This document shows positions 45,516-61,712 of a DNA stretch of 64,000 nucleotides, one piece after another. The stretch covers positions 81,485 to 145,484 of the forward strand of contig NZ_CANKWH010000012.1 in NCBI RefSeq assembly GCF_947487305.1, written 5' to 3'. This DNA comes from an uncultured Paracoccus sp. GTDB lineage: Bacteria > Pseudomonadota > Alphaproteobacteria > Rhodobacterales > Rhodobacteraceae. The notes under the pieces are model-generated. The model did no database searches. It was given only the letters and a program-made list of their open reading frames with translations, and had not been told where the DNA came from. The position numbers were made by a program, and so were the translations under genes. The first letter of the stretch is position 1. Every line of letters begins with the position of its first letter.

Positions 45516-46052
45516 ATGGCAAAGCGTTGGTACTCCGTCAGCGTCCTGTCGAACTTCGAGAAAAAGGTCGCCGAGGCGATCCGTCAGGCCGTGGCCGAAA
45601 AGGGTCTGGAAGAACTGATCGACGAAGTTCTGGTGCCGACCGAGGAAGTGATCGAGATTCGCCGCGGCAAGAAGGTGACCTCCGAGCGTCGCTTCATGCC
45701 CGGCTATGTGCTGGTTCACATGGACATGTCGGACCGCACCTATCACCTGGTGAACTCGATCAACCGCGTGACCGGGTTCCTGGGTGCGCAGGGCAAGCCG
45801 ATGCCGATGCGCGATGACGAGGTGAACACCATCCTCCACCGCACCAGCGATGGCGAGAAGGCCGCGCCGCGCAACCTGATCCGCTTCGACGTGGGCGAGA
45901 CGGTGAACGTGACCGATGGTCCGTTCGAAGGATTTTCGGGCATGGTGGAAGAGGTCGACGAGATTTCGTCGCGCATCAAGGTCACAGTGTCGATCTTTGG
46001 CCGGCCGACGCCGGTCGAACTGGAATTCACGCAGGTCTCCAAGACCGCGTGA
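45516..46052 (+). CDS. nusG: Transcription termination/antitermination factor NusG
   Basis: 178 residues. The N-terminal NGN domain (MAKRWYSVSVLSNFEKKVAEAIRQ, RFMPGYVLVHMDMSD, VTGFLG) and the C-terminal KOW domain (ETVNVTDGPFEGFSGMVEEVD) are intact. It couples RNA polymerase to Rho and to the ribosome. The frame is open upstream to 45351, but MAKRWY at 45516 is the family start. The 172-base gap after secE shows nothing further. Confidence 0.96.
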   Translation: MAKRWYSVSVLSNFEKKVAEAIRQAVAEKGLEELIDEVLVPTEEVIEIRRGKKVTSERRFMPGYVLVHMDMSDRTYHLVNSINRVTGFLGAQGKPMPMRDDEVNTILHRTSDGEKAAPRNLIRFDVGETVNVTDGPFEGFSGMVEEVDEISSRIKVTVSIFGRPTPVELEFTQVSKTA

Positions 46053-46140
46053 TGTCGCTGCGGGAGGTTTCGGTCCTTCGGGATACGGGCCGCACCGCTA
46101 AATCGGCCCCTCGGGGTCTGATGAAGAAGGAGAGGGCCAG

Positions 46141-46593
46141 ATGGCCAAGAAAATCGTCGGCAGCCTGAAGCTGCAAATCAAGGCGCAGGAAGCGACCCCT
46201 TCGCCCCCGGTCGGCCCGGCTCTGGGTCAGCGCGGGATCAACATCATGGAATTCTGCAAGGCGTTCAATGCCCGCACGCAGGAAATGACCAAGGGTTCGC
46301 CCGTCCCGGTGGTGATCACCTATTACCAGGACAAGTCGTTCACCTTCGAGACCAAGACCTCGCCGGCCTCCTACCTGCTGAAGCAGGCCGCTGGCCTGAA
46401 GCCGGTCGGCAAGCGCAACCGCGCCAAGGGTTCGGACAAGCCGGGCCGCACGGTTGCCGGCACCGTCACCGTCAAGCAGGTGCGCGAGATCGCCGAAGCC
46501 AAGATGAAAGACCTGTCGGCCAATGACGTCGATCAGGCGATGAAGATCATCCTGGGCTCGGCCCGCTCGATCGGTATCGAGGTGAAAGGCTAA
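46141..46593 (+). CDS. rplK: 50S ribosomal protein L11
   Basis: 150 residues. [36 protein letters not shown] is the L11 N-terminal domain, and the rRNA-binding C-terminal domain ends RSIGIEVKG. It forms the GTPase-associated centre of the ribosome. AGGAGAGGG precedes the ATG. It is followed after 3 bases by rplA. Confidence 0.97.
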   Translation: MAKKIVGSLKLQIKAQEATPSPPVGPALGQRGINIMEFCKAFNARTQEMTKGSPVPVVITYYQDKSFTFETKTSPASYLLKQAAGLKPVGKRNRAKGSDKPGRTVAGTVTVKQVREIAEAKMKDLSANDVDQAMKIILGSARSIGIEVKG

Positions 46594-46596
46594 GCC

Positions 46597-47295
46597 ATGG
46601 CAAAGATCGCAAAGAAAAAAGCCGCCGCCCGCGCCGCTTTCGACGGCAAGTCGAACCTGTCGGTCGCCGATGCGGTGAAACTGGTCAAGGACAACGCCAC
46701 CGCGAAATTCGACGAGACCGTCGAGATCGCGATGAACCTGGGCGTTGACCCGCGCCATGCCGACCAGATGGTCCGCGGCGTCGTCACGCTGCCCGCCGGC
46801 ACCGGCAAGGACGTTCGCGTCGCCGTGTTCGCCCGTGGCCCCAAGGCTGACGAAGCCAAGGCTGCCGGTGCGGATATCGTTGGCGCCGAAGACCTGATGG
46901 AAAGCATCCAGGGCGGCAAGATCGACTTCGATCGCTGCATCGCCACGCCGGACATGATGGCGCTGGTTGGCCGTCTGGGCAAGATCCTGGGCCCGCGCAA
47001 CCTGATGCCGAACCCGCGCGTCGGCACGGTGACGATGGACGTGAAAGCGGCCGTCGAAGCTGCCAAGGGCGGTGAAGTCCAGTTCAAGGCCGAGAAGGCC
47101 GGCGTCGTCCATGCCGGCATCGGCAAGGTGTCGTTCAGCGCCGACAAGCTGGCCGAGAACCTGCGCGCCTTTGTCGAGGCTGTCGGCCGTGCCAAGCCCA
47201 CGGGCGCGAAAGGGACCTACATGAAAAAGGTCTCGATCAGCTCGACCATGGGCCCGGGCGTGTCGGTCGATATCGCCGACGCCACCGGCAACTGA
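46597..47295 (+). CDS. rplA: 50S ribosomal protein L1
   Basis: 232 residues with the L1 signatures [45 protein letters not shown] and [16 protein letters not shown]. It is part of the L1 stalk and, in other bacteria, a translational repressor of its own operon. Confidence 0.97.
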   Translation: MAKIAKKKAAARAAFDGKSNLSVADAVKLVKDNATAKFDETVEIAMNLGVDPRHADQMVRGVVTLPAGTGKDVRVAVFARGPKADEAKAAGADIVGAEDLMESIQGGKIDFDRCIATPDMMALVGRLGKILGPRNLMPNPRVGTVTMDVKAAVEAAKGGEVQFKAEKAGVVHAGIGKVSFSADKLAENLRAFVEAVGRAKPTGAKGTYMKKVSISSTMGPGVSVDIADATGN

Positions 47296-47532
47296 GGAAT
47301 TTCGCCGGCGCCCGCGTGAACGGGGGCCGGCGGATGACGGGGCCAGACCATCGGCCTCGTCCTGTCCGAGACGGAGGGTGCGGGGAAACCTGCTTAATGT
47401 CCTTCCTGAGATGGGGAAAAGCATTTTTCCGAGGTTCGCCTCGGGCGATCTTGACCCTACGGACCCGAACCTGCCCGCTCGCGGGTGGGAAAAGTGAGAG
47501 CTGGGGGGGAACCCCCAAATTGGAGTGAAACC
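47296..47532 (+). promoter_or_regulatory. rplJ leader region
   Basis: These 237 bases before rplJ contain no gene. In bacteria this place holds the L10 leader, the RNA bound by the L10/L12 complex for autoregulation. I cannot draw its kink-turn with confidence, but short GC-rich stems such as CCCGCTCGCGGG (47479-47490) are visible. GGTGCGGGGAAACCT near 47378-47392 resembles one arm of the tandem-hairpin element found at 63844. Confidence 0.45.
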
Positions 47533-48048
47533 GTGGATAGAGCACAGAAAGAACAGCTGGTCGAGGAACTCGGCCAGATCTTTGAAAGCTCTGGCGTCGT
47601 GGTGGTTGCCCACTACGAGGGGATGACGGTTGCGCAGATGCAAGACCTTCGCACGCGTATGCGTGAAGAAGGTGGCGCGGTGCGCGTTGCCAAGAACAAG
47701 CTCGCCAAGATCGCCCTGGAAGGTAAGCCTTGCGCCAGCATCGCCGACTACCTGACGGGCATGACCGTGCTCACCTATTCGGAAGACCCCGTGGCTGCTG
47801 CCAAGGTCGCCGACAAATACGCCAAGGATAACGAGAAATTCGTCATCCTCGGCGGTGCAATGGGTGACACGGCGCTTGATCCGGCCGGTGTGAAAGCCGT
47901 GGCCGCCATGCCGTCGCGCGAGGAGCTTATCGCTTCGATCGTGGCCAGCATTGGCGCCCCTGCCTCGAACATCGCCGGTGCGATTGGCGCGCCTGCCTCG
48001 AACATCGCAGGCATCCTCACGACTCTGGAAGAGCGCGAAGCTGCCTGA
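47533..48048 (+). CDS. rplJ: 50S ribosomal protein L10
   Basis: 171 residues. It starts with GTG at 47533 ([18 protein letters not shown]), preceded by GGAGTGAAACC. L10 landmarks include [32 protein letters not shown] and [10 protein letters not shown]. The C-terminal L12-binding helix has an internal repeat, [21 protein letters not shown], from a short in-frame duplication. It anchors L7/L12 on the ribosome stalk. Confidence 0.95.
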   Translation: MDRAQKEQLVEELGQIFESSGVVVVAHYEGMTVAQMQDLRTRMREEGGAVRVAKNKLAKIALEGKPCASIADYLTGMTVLTYSEDPVAAAKVADKYAKDNEKFVILGGAMGDTALDPAGVKAVAAMPSREELIASIVASIGAPASNIAGAIGAPASNIAGILTTLEEREAA

Positions 48049-48114
48049 GGCAAACCTTATCCCGTCGTGGGGTTGAAACCCGACGTTGGAACACCTTTAT
48101 GAGAGAACGGAAAA

Positions 48115-48489
48115 ATGGCTGATCTGAAAAAACTCGCCGAAGAAATCGTGGGCCTGACCCTGCTGCAAGCCCAGGAACTGAAAACCATCCTGAAAGACGA
48201 ATACGGCATCGAGCCCGCCGCTGGTGGCGCCGTCATGATGGCCGGCCCGGCTGCTGGTGCTGCCGAAGCCGCTGAAGAGAAAACCGAATTCGACGTCGTC
48301 CTGACCGATGCCGGCGCCAACAAGATCAACGTGATCAAGGAAGTGCGCGCCATCACCGGTCTTGGCCTGAAAGAAGCCAAGGACCTGGTCGAAGCCGGTG
48401 GCAAAGTCAAAGAAGCTGCTGCCAAGGACGAAGCCGAAGAGCTGAAGAAGAAGCTCGAAGCGGCTGGCGCCAAGGTCGAGCTGAAGTAA
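48115..48489 (+). CDS. rplL: 50S ribosomal protein L7/L12
   Basis: 124 residues. The N-terminal dimerisation domain [34 protein letters not shown], an Ala/Gly-rich hinge and the C-terminal factor-binding domain ([36 protein letters not shown]) are all standard. The hairpin GTCGTGGGGTTGAAACCCGAC lies in the spacer just upstream (48064-48084). Confidence 0.97.
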   Translation: MADLKKLAEEIVGLTLLQAQELKTILKDEYGIEPAAGGAVMMAGPAAGAAEAAEEKTEFDVVLTDAGANKINVIKEVRAITGLGLKEAKDLVEAGGKVKEAAAKDEAEELKKKLEAAGAKVELK

Positions 48490-48513
48490 TCGACCCTTCG
48501 GTCGGTAGATTTA

Positions 48514-48544
48514 GGCAGGGTCCGGGGCTTCCCCGGTCCCTGCC
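48514..48544 (+). promoter_or_regulatory. Long stem-loop between rplL and rpoB
   Basis: GGCAGGG-T-CCGGGG (48514-48527), loop CTT, CCCCGG-T-CCCTGCC (48531-48544): a 13-pair stem with one T-T mismatch and no U-run. It occupies the place of the attenuator and RNase III site known between rplL and rpoB in enterobacteria. The other bases of this 243-base gap show only the small hairpin CGACC-CTTC-GGTCG at 48491-48504. Confidence 0.6.
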
Positions 48545-48732
48545 GAACCTGTCTTGAAGGGCGGTTTGGGCCAGGGGGCCGAAACGCAGACCTTCCTTCA
48601 GGGCAAGTTCAAGGTTCGGGAGCCGCGCGGTGGGACGGGCGGCATGAATGGGACCTTACCCCCTGCATTCGTATGCCGCATCCGGGGGACCCGACCCGGA
48701 TCGCGCGCGAAGACGAAAGGTGACACGACCCC

Positions 48733-52884
<4,152 letters not shown>

Positions 52885-52900
52885 CCGGCTCTGGTTCCGT

Positions 52901-52954
52901 GGTGGGGTGAAACCCCACCCTACGCCACCCGGTAGGGTGGGGTTCTACCCCACC
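52901..52954 (+). repeat. Tandem-hairpin palindromic element, rpoB-rpoC spacer
   Basis: Two perfect 8-bp hairpins stand side by side: GGTGGGGT-GAA-ACCCCACC (52901-52919) and GGTGGGGT-TCT-ACCCCACC (52936-52954). The inner arms can instead pair as one perfect 12-bp hairpin, ACCCCACCCTAC (52912-52923) with GTAGGGTGGGGT (52932-52943). A related element lies at 63844-63899. The GTAGGGTG core recalls dispersed palindromic repeats known from many bacteria. Confidence 0.8.
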
Positions 52955-52994
52955 TTTCCCTCTCTCCTTCCGCGCCGATTCATAGGATTTGATA

Positions 52995-57221
<4,227 letters not shown>

Positions 57222-57242
57222 TCCTTGATCGGTTGAAATGAG

Positions 57243-57277
57243 AACAGGCCCGGCAGTCAGCCGGGCCTGTTTCGTTC
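57243..57277 (+). terminator. Strong Rho-independent terminator after rpoC
   Basis: AACAGGCCCGGC (57243-57254) pairs perfectly with GCCGGGCCTGTT (57260-57271) around AGTCA, followed by TCGTTC. It ends the rpoBC transcript and separates it from the inserted genes. Confidence 0.9.
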
Positions 57278-57506
57278 TGGGGGCATGTCTGCCGGGCGAA
57301 ACCGAAGTTCACCCCATTCGGCTCACTGCCGCGAATCGACGAGCCGGGCGTCGCGGCGGGTTGACACGCAAGCTGAAGCAAGCTCAAATCGTGGTCTTTC
57401 AGGGCAACGAGTGGATCCGTCGTCAGATGGATCGACACTTCATTCCAGATTGCGCCCCTCCCGGGCGCGCGCGATCACATCCGTATGCGGGGTTTTGGCC
57501 TTGGCT

Positions 57507-58637
57507 ATGAAGCGGAAAAAGGCTGCCATCATCGGAACCTCCAATGCGCTGATGCGCGACGGCTGGGTCAACCAGACGCGCGCGGCGGCGCTGCAATCGG
57601 GTTGGCACTATGCGAACCGTTCCATCGGCGGCAGCTCCTCGCTGCTGGGTGCTTACCTGCTTGCGACCGATGACGAGGTCCGGCGTGCTGACCGCATCAT
57701 TCTCGATTTCTGCATCAATGATCAGGTGTTCATCGCACTGGGTCAGGCAACATTGAACCATGTGCTCGGCCATTATGCGTCGATGTTTCATTCACTCAAG
57801 AAGCAGAAGGCGCTTGATCGTGTCCTCGTGCTGATGTTCCCGCCGCAGAAAGTCGATGACGCCCTGTTCGAAAGCCTGTGCGGCCTGTTTGACCGGATCG
57901 GGGTCCGATACATGGATATGCGCCCGAAGATTTCCGAATGGTTGGGCGCAACCGGCCGGGATGGTGCAGAAGCCTATTCTGATGCCTTCCATTTCTCGCC
58001 GGCATTGCAGCAGCACATTGGCGAGCTCATTCTGCAGGATCTTGTGACGCCGGATGCGATGCCAGGGAAGGACATGGCCTTTCGACGCTGGTTGTTCAAA
58101 CGGCAACCCCTGGGGCTCGTCGATCTGGCTATCGAGGCACAAGGGCAGGAGCGGTGTCAGGTCGGAACCAGTGTTATCCAGCGCTCCGCCCACCGGTTCA
58201 GCCAGGGCGACCAGTTCCATGTTTCGGGTGCGCTGCTATTGCTGGCGGCTCATATCTGGGCGACGCGAGACTCCGGTGTCGTCACCGTGCGCGGCGTGGA
58301 TCAAGGATTTCGGGTTCATCTTCGGAGGGACTACAGCGGACTTTTCATCTTCGATTCTATCTTCGCGCCTGTGGCGCTGGCCGAGCGGGCGCTGGTCGAG
58401 GTGCGCAACGACCTGACGGCGCCATTTCAACTTATGCGCGGCCAGAAATCCTCGATCTATGATGATACCGGGAGCACGGTCGAAATCATCGCACTCGTCG
58501 GCGCAAGCTATCCGCCCGCGCAATTGGGCGAAGCGGTCAGAGACAGGCTTTCCGCGCCCCGCGCGGCTTCCTCGTTGTTGTGGCGAGTCCGGCGGTTTCT
58601 ACTGTCCCGCCGGCTTGCGGGTCGCTCCCCGGACTGA
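57507..58637 (+). CDS. SGNH/GDSL-like hydrolase, probable surface-glycan modification
   Basis: 376 residues. All four SGNH blocks can be placed: Ser12 in IIGTSNAL (block I), Gly41-42 in SIGGSSS (block II), Asn71 in FCINDQ (block III) and D159-x2-H162 in DAFHFS (block V). A second domain of unknown fold follows (about 190-350). No signal peptide is seen, so it is probably cytoplasmic. Such enzymes are esterases or acyltransferases, often in polysaccharide loci, which fits the glycosyltransferase gene 2 kb downstream. Codon use has more A/T at third positions than its neighbours, suggesting acquisition. The start at 57507 is the first Met before the conserved block; the ribosome-binding site is weak. 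The 229-base stretch before it, after the rpoC terminator, holds nothing convincing. Confidence 0.72.
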   Translation: MKRKKAAIIGTSNALMRDGWVNQTRAAALQSGWHYANRSIGGSSSLLGAYLLATDDEVRRADRIILDFCINDQVFIALGQATLNHVLGHYASMFHSLKKQKALDRVLVLMFPPQKVDDALFESLCGLFDRIGVRYMDMRPKISEWLGATGRDGAEAYSDAFHFSPALQQHIGELILQDLVTPDAMPGKDMAFRRWLFKRQPLGLVDLAIEAQGQERCQVGTSVIQRSAHRFSQGDQFHVSGALLLLAAHIWATRDSGVVTVRGVDQGFRVHLRRDYSGLFIFDSIFAPVALAERALVEVRNDLTAPFQLMRGQKSSIYDDTGSTVEIIALVGASYPPAQLGEAVRDRLSAPRAASSLLWRVRRFLLSRRLAGRSPD

Positions 58638-58800
58638 GGCGCGGGATCAGATTTCATCTGGCCGGGCAGTAGCCTGCGCGGGCAGATCGTGGCACGAAAC
58701 CCGCCCCAATAGTCCTCGGTCCCGAACCCGCCGCCACCCTTTCCTTCGCCCCCGTCCCGTCGTAAGCGGGACTTGTATACCAGCGCGAAGGCCGACCCCC

Positions 58801-59736
58801 ATGCGGACGCCGATCCTGTCTCCGAACCGCAAGGTCGCCCCTGCCGCCCTGCGCGCAGAGCCCGCGAGCCATCGCGACAACATGCGCGGCGCGCTGATCA
58901 TGTGCGTGTCGATGACCTTCTTCACGCTGAACGACACGGTGATGAAATTCGTCGCCAGCGACCTGCCGCTCTACCAGTCGATCACGCTGCGCGGTCTGGT
59001 GGTCATGCTGGGCCTGTTGCTCATTGCGCGGCGCGAGGGCGGGTTGCAGCTGCGCCTGCCGCGCGAGGCGGTGCGGCCGATGATCCTGCGGCTGATCGGC
59101 GAGATCGCCTCGACCGTGCTGTTCCTGCAGGCGCTGATGCATATGGCCATCGCCGACCTGTCCGCGATCATGCAGTCGCTGCCTTTGGTGGTGATGCTGG
59201 GCGCGGCGGTGATGTTCCATGAAAAGCTGGGCTGGCGGCGCATGGTGGCGGTGCTGGTCGGGCTGATCGGCGTGCTGATGATCCTGCGCCCCGGCACCTC
59301 GGCCTTCACCATCTGGTCGGTGCTGGGCTTGGCCTCGGTGGCGATGGTGGTGCTGCGCGATCTGGTCACGCGGCTGTTCAGCCGCGAGATCCGCTCGACC
59401 ACCATCGCCTTCTATGCCGCCACGTCGGTCACGATTTCGGGCCTGCTTTTGAGCATAGGCGAGGGCTGGCAACGACCGACGGCGGAACAGCTGGGGTTGC
59501 TGGTCCTTGGCGGCGGCTTTTTGACCGTCGGCTATCTTTCGGCGGTGGCGACCATGCGCATCGGCGAGATTTCCTTCGTCGCGCCCTTCCGCTATGTCTC
59601 GCTGGTGGCAGCGATCATCCTCGGGCTGGTGGTCTTTGGCGAGTGGCCGGATGTCTGGACCTGGGCCGGGTCGGGGCTGATCGTGACCGCCGGGATCTAT
59701 TCGATCTGGCGCGAGGGCCAGTTGAGGCGCAGCTGA
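58801..59736 (+). CDS. EamA/DMT-family transporter
   Basis: 311 residues with about ten membrane segments in two EamA halves: the first starts GALIMCVSMTFFTLNDTVMKFVASDLP, the second FTIWSVLGLASVAMVVLRDLVTRL. These inner-membrane carriers export metabolites; the substrate is unknown. The protein ends IWREGQLRRS. The ATG at 58801 lies 14 bases after AAGG; open frame upstream overlaps the SGNH gene and is not used. The glycosyltransferase gene begins 13 bases later, so the two are co-transcribed. Confidence 0.88.
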   Translation: MRTPILSPNRKVAPAALRAEPASHRDNMRGALIMCVSMTFFTLNDTVMKFVASDLPLYQSITLRGLVVMLGLLLIARREGGLQLRLPREAVRPMILRLIGEIASTVLFLQALMHMAIADLSAIMQSLPLVVMLGAAVMFHEKLGWRRMVAVLVGLIGVLMILRPGTSAFTIWSVLGLASVAMVVLRDLVTRLFSREIRSTTIAFYAATSVTISGLLLSIGEGWQRPTAEQLGLLVLGGGFLTVGYLSAVATMRIGEISFVAPFRYVSLVAAIILGLVVFGEWPDVWTWAGSGLIVTAGIYSIWREGQLRRS

Positions 59737-59749
59737 GGGAGACGGGGCA

Positions 59750-60565
59750 ATGAAGATCCAGATGCTGGGCTTGATGCGCTGGTCCTATGTCGGGCTGCGC
59801 GGTTATCAGAAGGAGCACGCCACCATCGCCGAGCGGCGGGAGTTTCTTTATGACCCCGCACGGCTCGAGCGGCGCTGGTTCTGGTTCGAGCATGTCGCCC
59901 TGCCGGCCTGGCGGGCGCAGAGCGATCCCGATTTCACCCTGGTCATCATGACAGGCCCCGATCTGCCCGAACCCTATCTGTCGCGGCTCAAGGCCCTGGT
60001 CGCAGAGATCCCGCAATTCCGTCTCGAACTGGTGCCGCCGATGGAGCGGCATCTGGAAGCCTGCCTGGCCGCGATCCGGCCGCATATCGACCGGACCGCC
60101 GATGCGGTCGGGCATTTCCGCCATGATGACGACGACGCGGTGGCCGTCGATTACATCGAATCCGCCCGGCGCGATTTCCTGCCCGTGCGCGACCTGTGGC
60201 AGGTCGAGCGCAAGCTGTCGCTGGACCATTCGCGCGGACTGATGGCCAAGGTCACGCGCAAGGGGCTGCAGATCAGCCCGCGCATCTGTCACAATATGGG
60301 TGTGGCGCTGACCGTGTTCCTGTCGCCCGACCGTGACGCCACCGCGGTGCATTTCAACCATGCCAAGATCGGGCTGTGGATGCCCGGTGTCAGCGTGCCG
60401 CAGCCGCTGATGTTCCTGCGCCTGATGCACGAGGATGGCGATTCCGCCTCGCTTGGCGCGGGCTACCCCTGGGAGATTGACGAGGCCTCGATCCCCGAGC
60501 AGATGCAGAGCCGCTTCCGGCTGGATCATGCCGCGCTGAACAAGGCCGCGCGCCGTTTATCCTGA
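59750..60565 (+). CDS. Putative rhamnosyltransferase-like glycosyltransferase
   Basis: 271 residues, GT-A-like. The N-terminus MKIQMLGLMRWSYVGLRGYQ, the arginine-rich FLYDPARLERRWFWFEHVALPAWRAQSDPDFTLVIMTGPDLPEPYLSRL and the metal-binding GHFRHDDDDAVAVDYI (DxD-type) are typical of the family annotated as putative rhamnosyl transferase. No membrane segment is seen; it is probably cytoplasmic or peripheral. Donor and acceptor are unknown. A GGGAGACGGGGC ribosome-binding site precedes the ATG. With the SGNH gene it suggests a small glycan-modification group inserted in the ribosomal cluster. Confidence 0.78.
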   Translation: MKIQMLGLMRWSYVGLRGYQKEHATIAERREFLYDPARLERRWFWFEHVALPAWRAQSDPDFTLVIMTGPDLPEPYLSRLKALVAEIPQFRLELVPPMERHLEACLAAIRPHIDRTADAVGHFRHDDDDAVAVDYIESARRDFLPVRDLWQVERKLSLDHSRGLMAKVTRKGLQISPRICHNMGVALTVFLSPDRDATAVHFNHAKIGLWMPGVSVPQPLMFLRLMHEDGDSASLGAGYPWEIDEASIPEQMQSRFRLDHAALNKAARRLS

Positions 60566-60600
60566 GGGCAGGGCAGGGCACAGCGATAGCCGTGTGTCGG

Positions 60601-60629
60601 TTGACACCTCACGGGAATCCTCCTATATG
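60601..60629 (+). promoter_or_regulatory. Near-consensus promoter of the str operon
   Basis: TTGACA (60601-60606), a 17-base spacer, TATATG (60624-60629): a perfect -35 and a near-perfect -10 at ideal spacing. It lies about 210 bases before rpsL, implying a leader of roughly 200 bases. Confidence 0.85.
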
Positions 60630-60750
60630 CGCCAGACCCGAGGCGGCCGTCTCGGGGAGCCAGAACCTGTGCGGTCACGATCGGGCCGATATAGCCTTGA
60701 TCCTCTGGAAGAGAAAGCGTCCTCCCCATCCTAGGGGTCGGATGCGGTTT

Positions 60751-60777
60751 GGCATTTTGCGGTATGCGCAAAGTGCC
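60751..60777 (+). promoter_or_regulatory. Hairpin in the rpsL leader
   Basis: GGCA-T-TTTGCG (60751-60761), loop GTATG, CGCAAA-G-TGCC (60767-60777): a 10-pair stem with one mismatch, no U-run, 63 bases before the rpsL ATG. It could be a binding site for ribosomal-protein autoregulation. Confidence 0.45.
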
Positions 60778-60839
60778 GTCGAGAAGTGGCGCGTCCCGGC
60801 CGGGATGCGAGTATTGACACGAGCAAGACGGGGAACCGA

Positions 60840-61211
60840 ATGCCGACGATTCAACAGCTGATCCGCAAACCGCGGCAGCCCAAGGTGCAGCGGAGCAAAT
60901 CGCAGCACCTGCAAGGATGCCCGCAAAAGCGCGGCGTCTGCACGCGCGTCTATACCACGACGCCGAAGAAACCGAACTCCGCTATGCGGAAAGTGGCCAA
61001 GGTCCGTCTGACCAATGGCTTCGAAGTCATCTCCTACATCCCGGGCGAAAAGCACAACCTGCAGGAACACAGCGTCGTGCTGATCCGTGGCGGTCGTGTG
61101 AAAGACCTTCCGGGTGTCCGTTACCACATCCTGCGCGGTGTGCTGGATACCCAGGGCGTCAAGGATCGTCGCCAGCGTCGTTCGAAATACGGCGCGAAGC
61201 GTCCGAAGTAA
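60840..61211 (+). CDS. rpsL: 30S ribosomal protein S12
   Basis: 123 residues. [44 protein letters not shown] and [18 protein letters not shown] are standard. Both lysines associated with streptomycin response (in PKKPNSA and GRVKDLPG) are the sensitive form. It is first gene of the str operon. A longer frame from 60786 is not used. Confidence 0.98.
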   Translation: MPTIQQLIRKPRQPKVQRSKSQHLQGCPQKRGVCTRVYTTTPKKPNSAMRKVAKVRLTNGFEVISYIPGEKHNLQEHSVVLIRGGRVKDLPGVRYHILRGVLDTQGVKDRRQRRSKYGAKRPK

Positions 61212-61223
61212 GGAGAGACACAG

Positions 61224-61694
61224 ATGTCCCGTCGTCACGCCGCTGAAAAGCGCGAAGTCCTGCCCGACGCCAAGTATGGCGATCGCGTGCTGACCAAATT
61301 CATGAACAACCTGATGGTTGATGGCAAGAAATCGGTTGCCGAACGCATCGTCTACAACGCGCTCGAGCGTGTTGAAGGCCGCCTGAAGCGCGCCCCCGTC
61401 GAGGTCTTCCACGAAGCCCTCGACAATGTGAAACCCTCGGTCGAGGTCCGCTCGCGCCGTGTGGGTGGTGCCACCTATCAGGTTCCGGTCGAAGTCCGTC
61501 CGATCCGCCGCGAGGCCCTGGCCATCCGCTGGCTGATCGACGCGGCCAAGAAGCGCAACGAAAACACCATGGAAGAGCGTCTGGCAGGTGAACTGTCCGA
61601 TGCGGTCCAGGGCCGCGGTACCGCCGTCAAGAAGCGGGAAGATACCCACAAGATGGCCGATGCCAACAAGGCATTCAGCCACTACCGCTGGTAA
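61224..61694 (+). CDS. rpsG: 30S ribosomal protein S7
   Basis: 156 residues, starting [31 protein letters not shown], with [25 protein letters not shown] and the C-terminus NKAFSHYRW. It nucleates assembly of the 30S head. It begins 12 bases after rpsL, preceded by AAGGAGAG. Confidence 0.98.
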   Translation: MSRRHAAEKREVLPDAKYGDRVLTKFMNNLMVDGKKSVAERIVYNALERVEGRLKRAPVEVFHEALDNVKPSVEVRSRRVGGATYQVPVEVRPIRREALAIRWLIDAAKKRNENTMEERLAGELSDAVQGRGTAVKKREDTHKMADANKAFSHYRW

Positions 61695-61712
61695 GGCGAA
61701 AGGAAGTCACTC

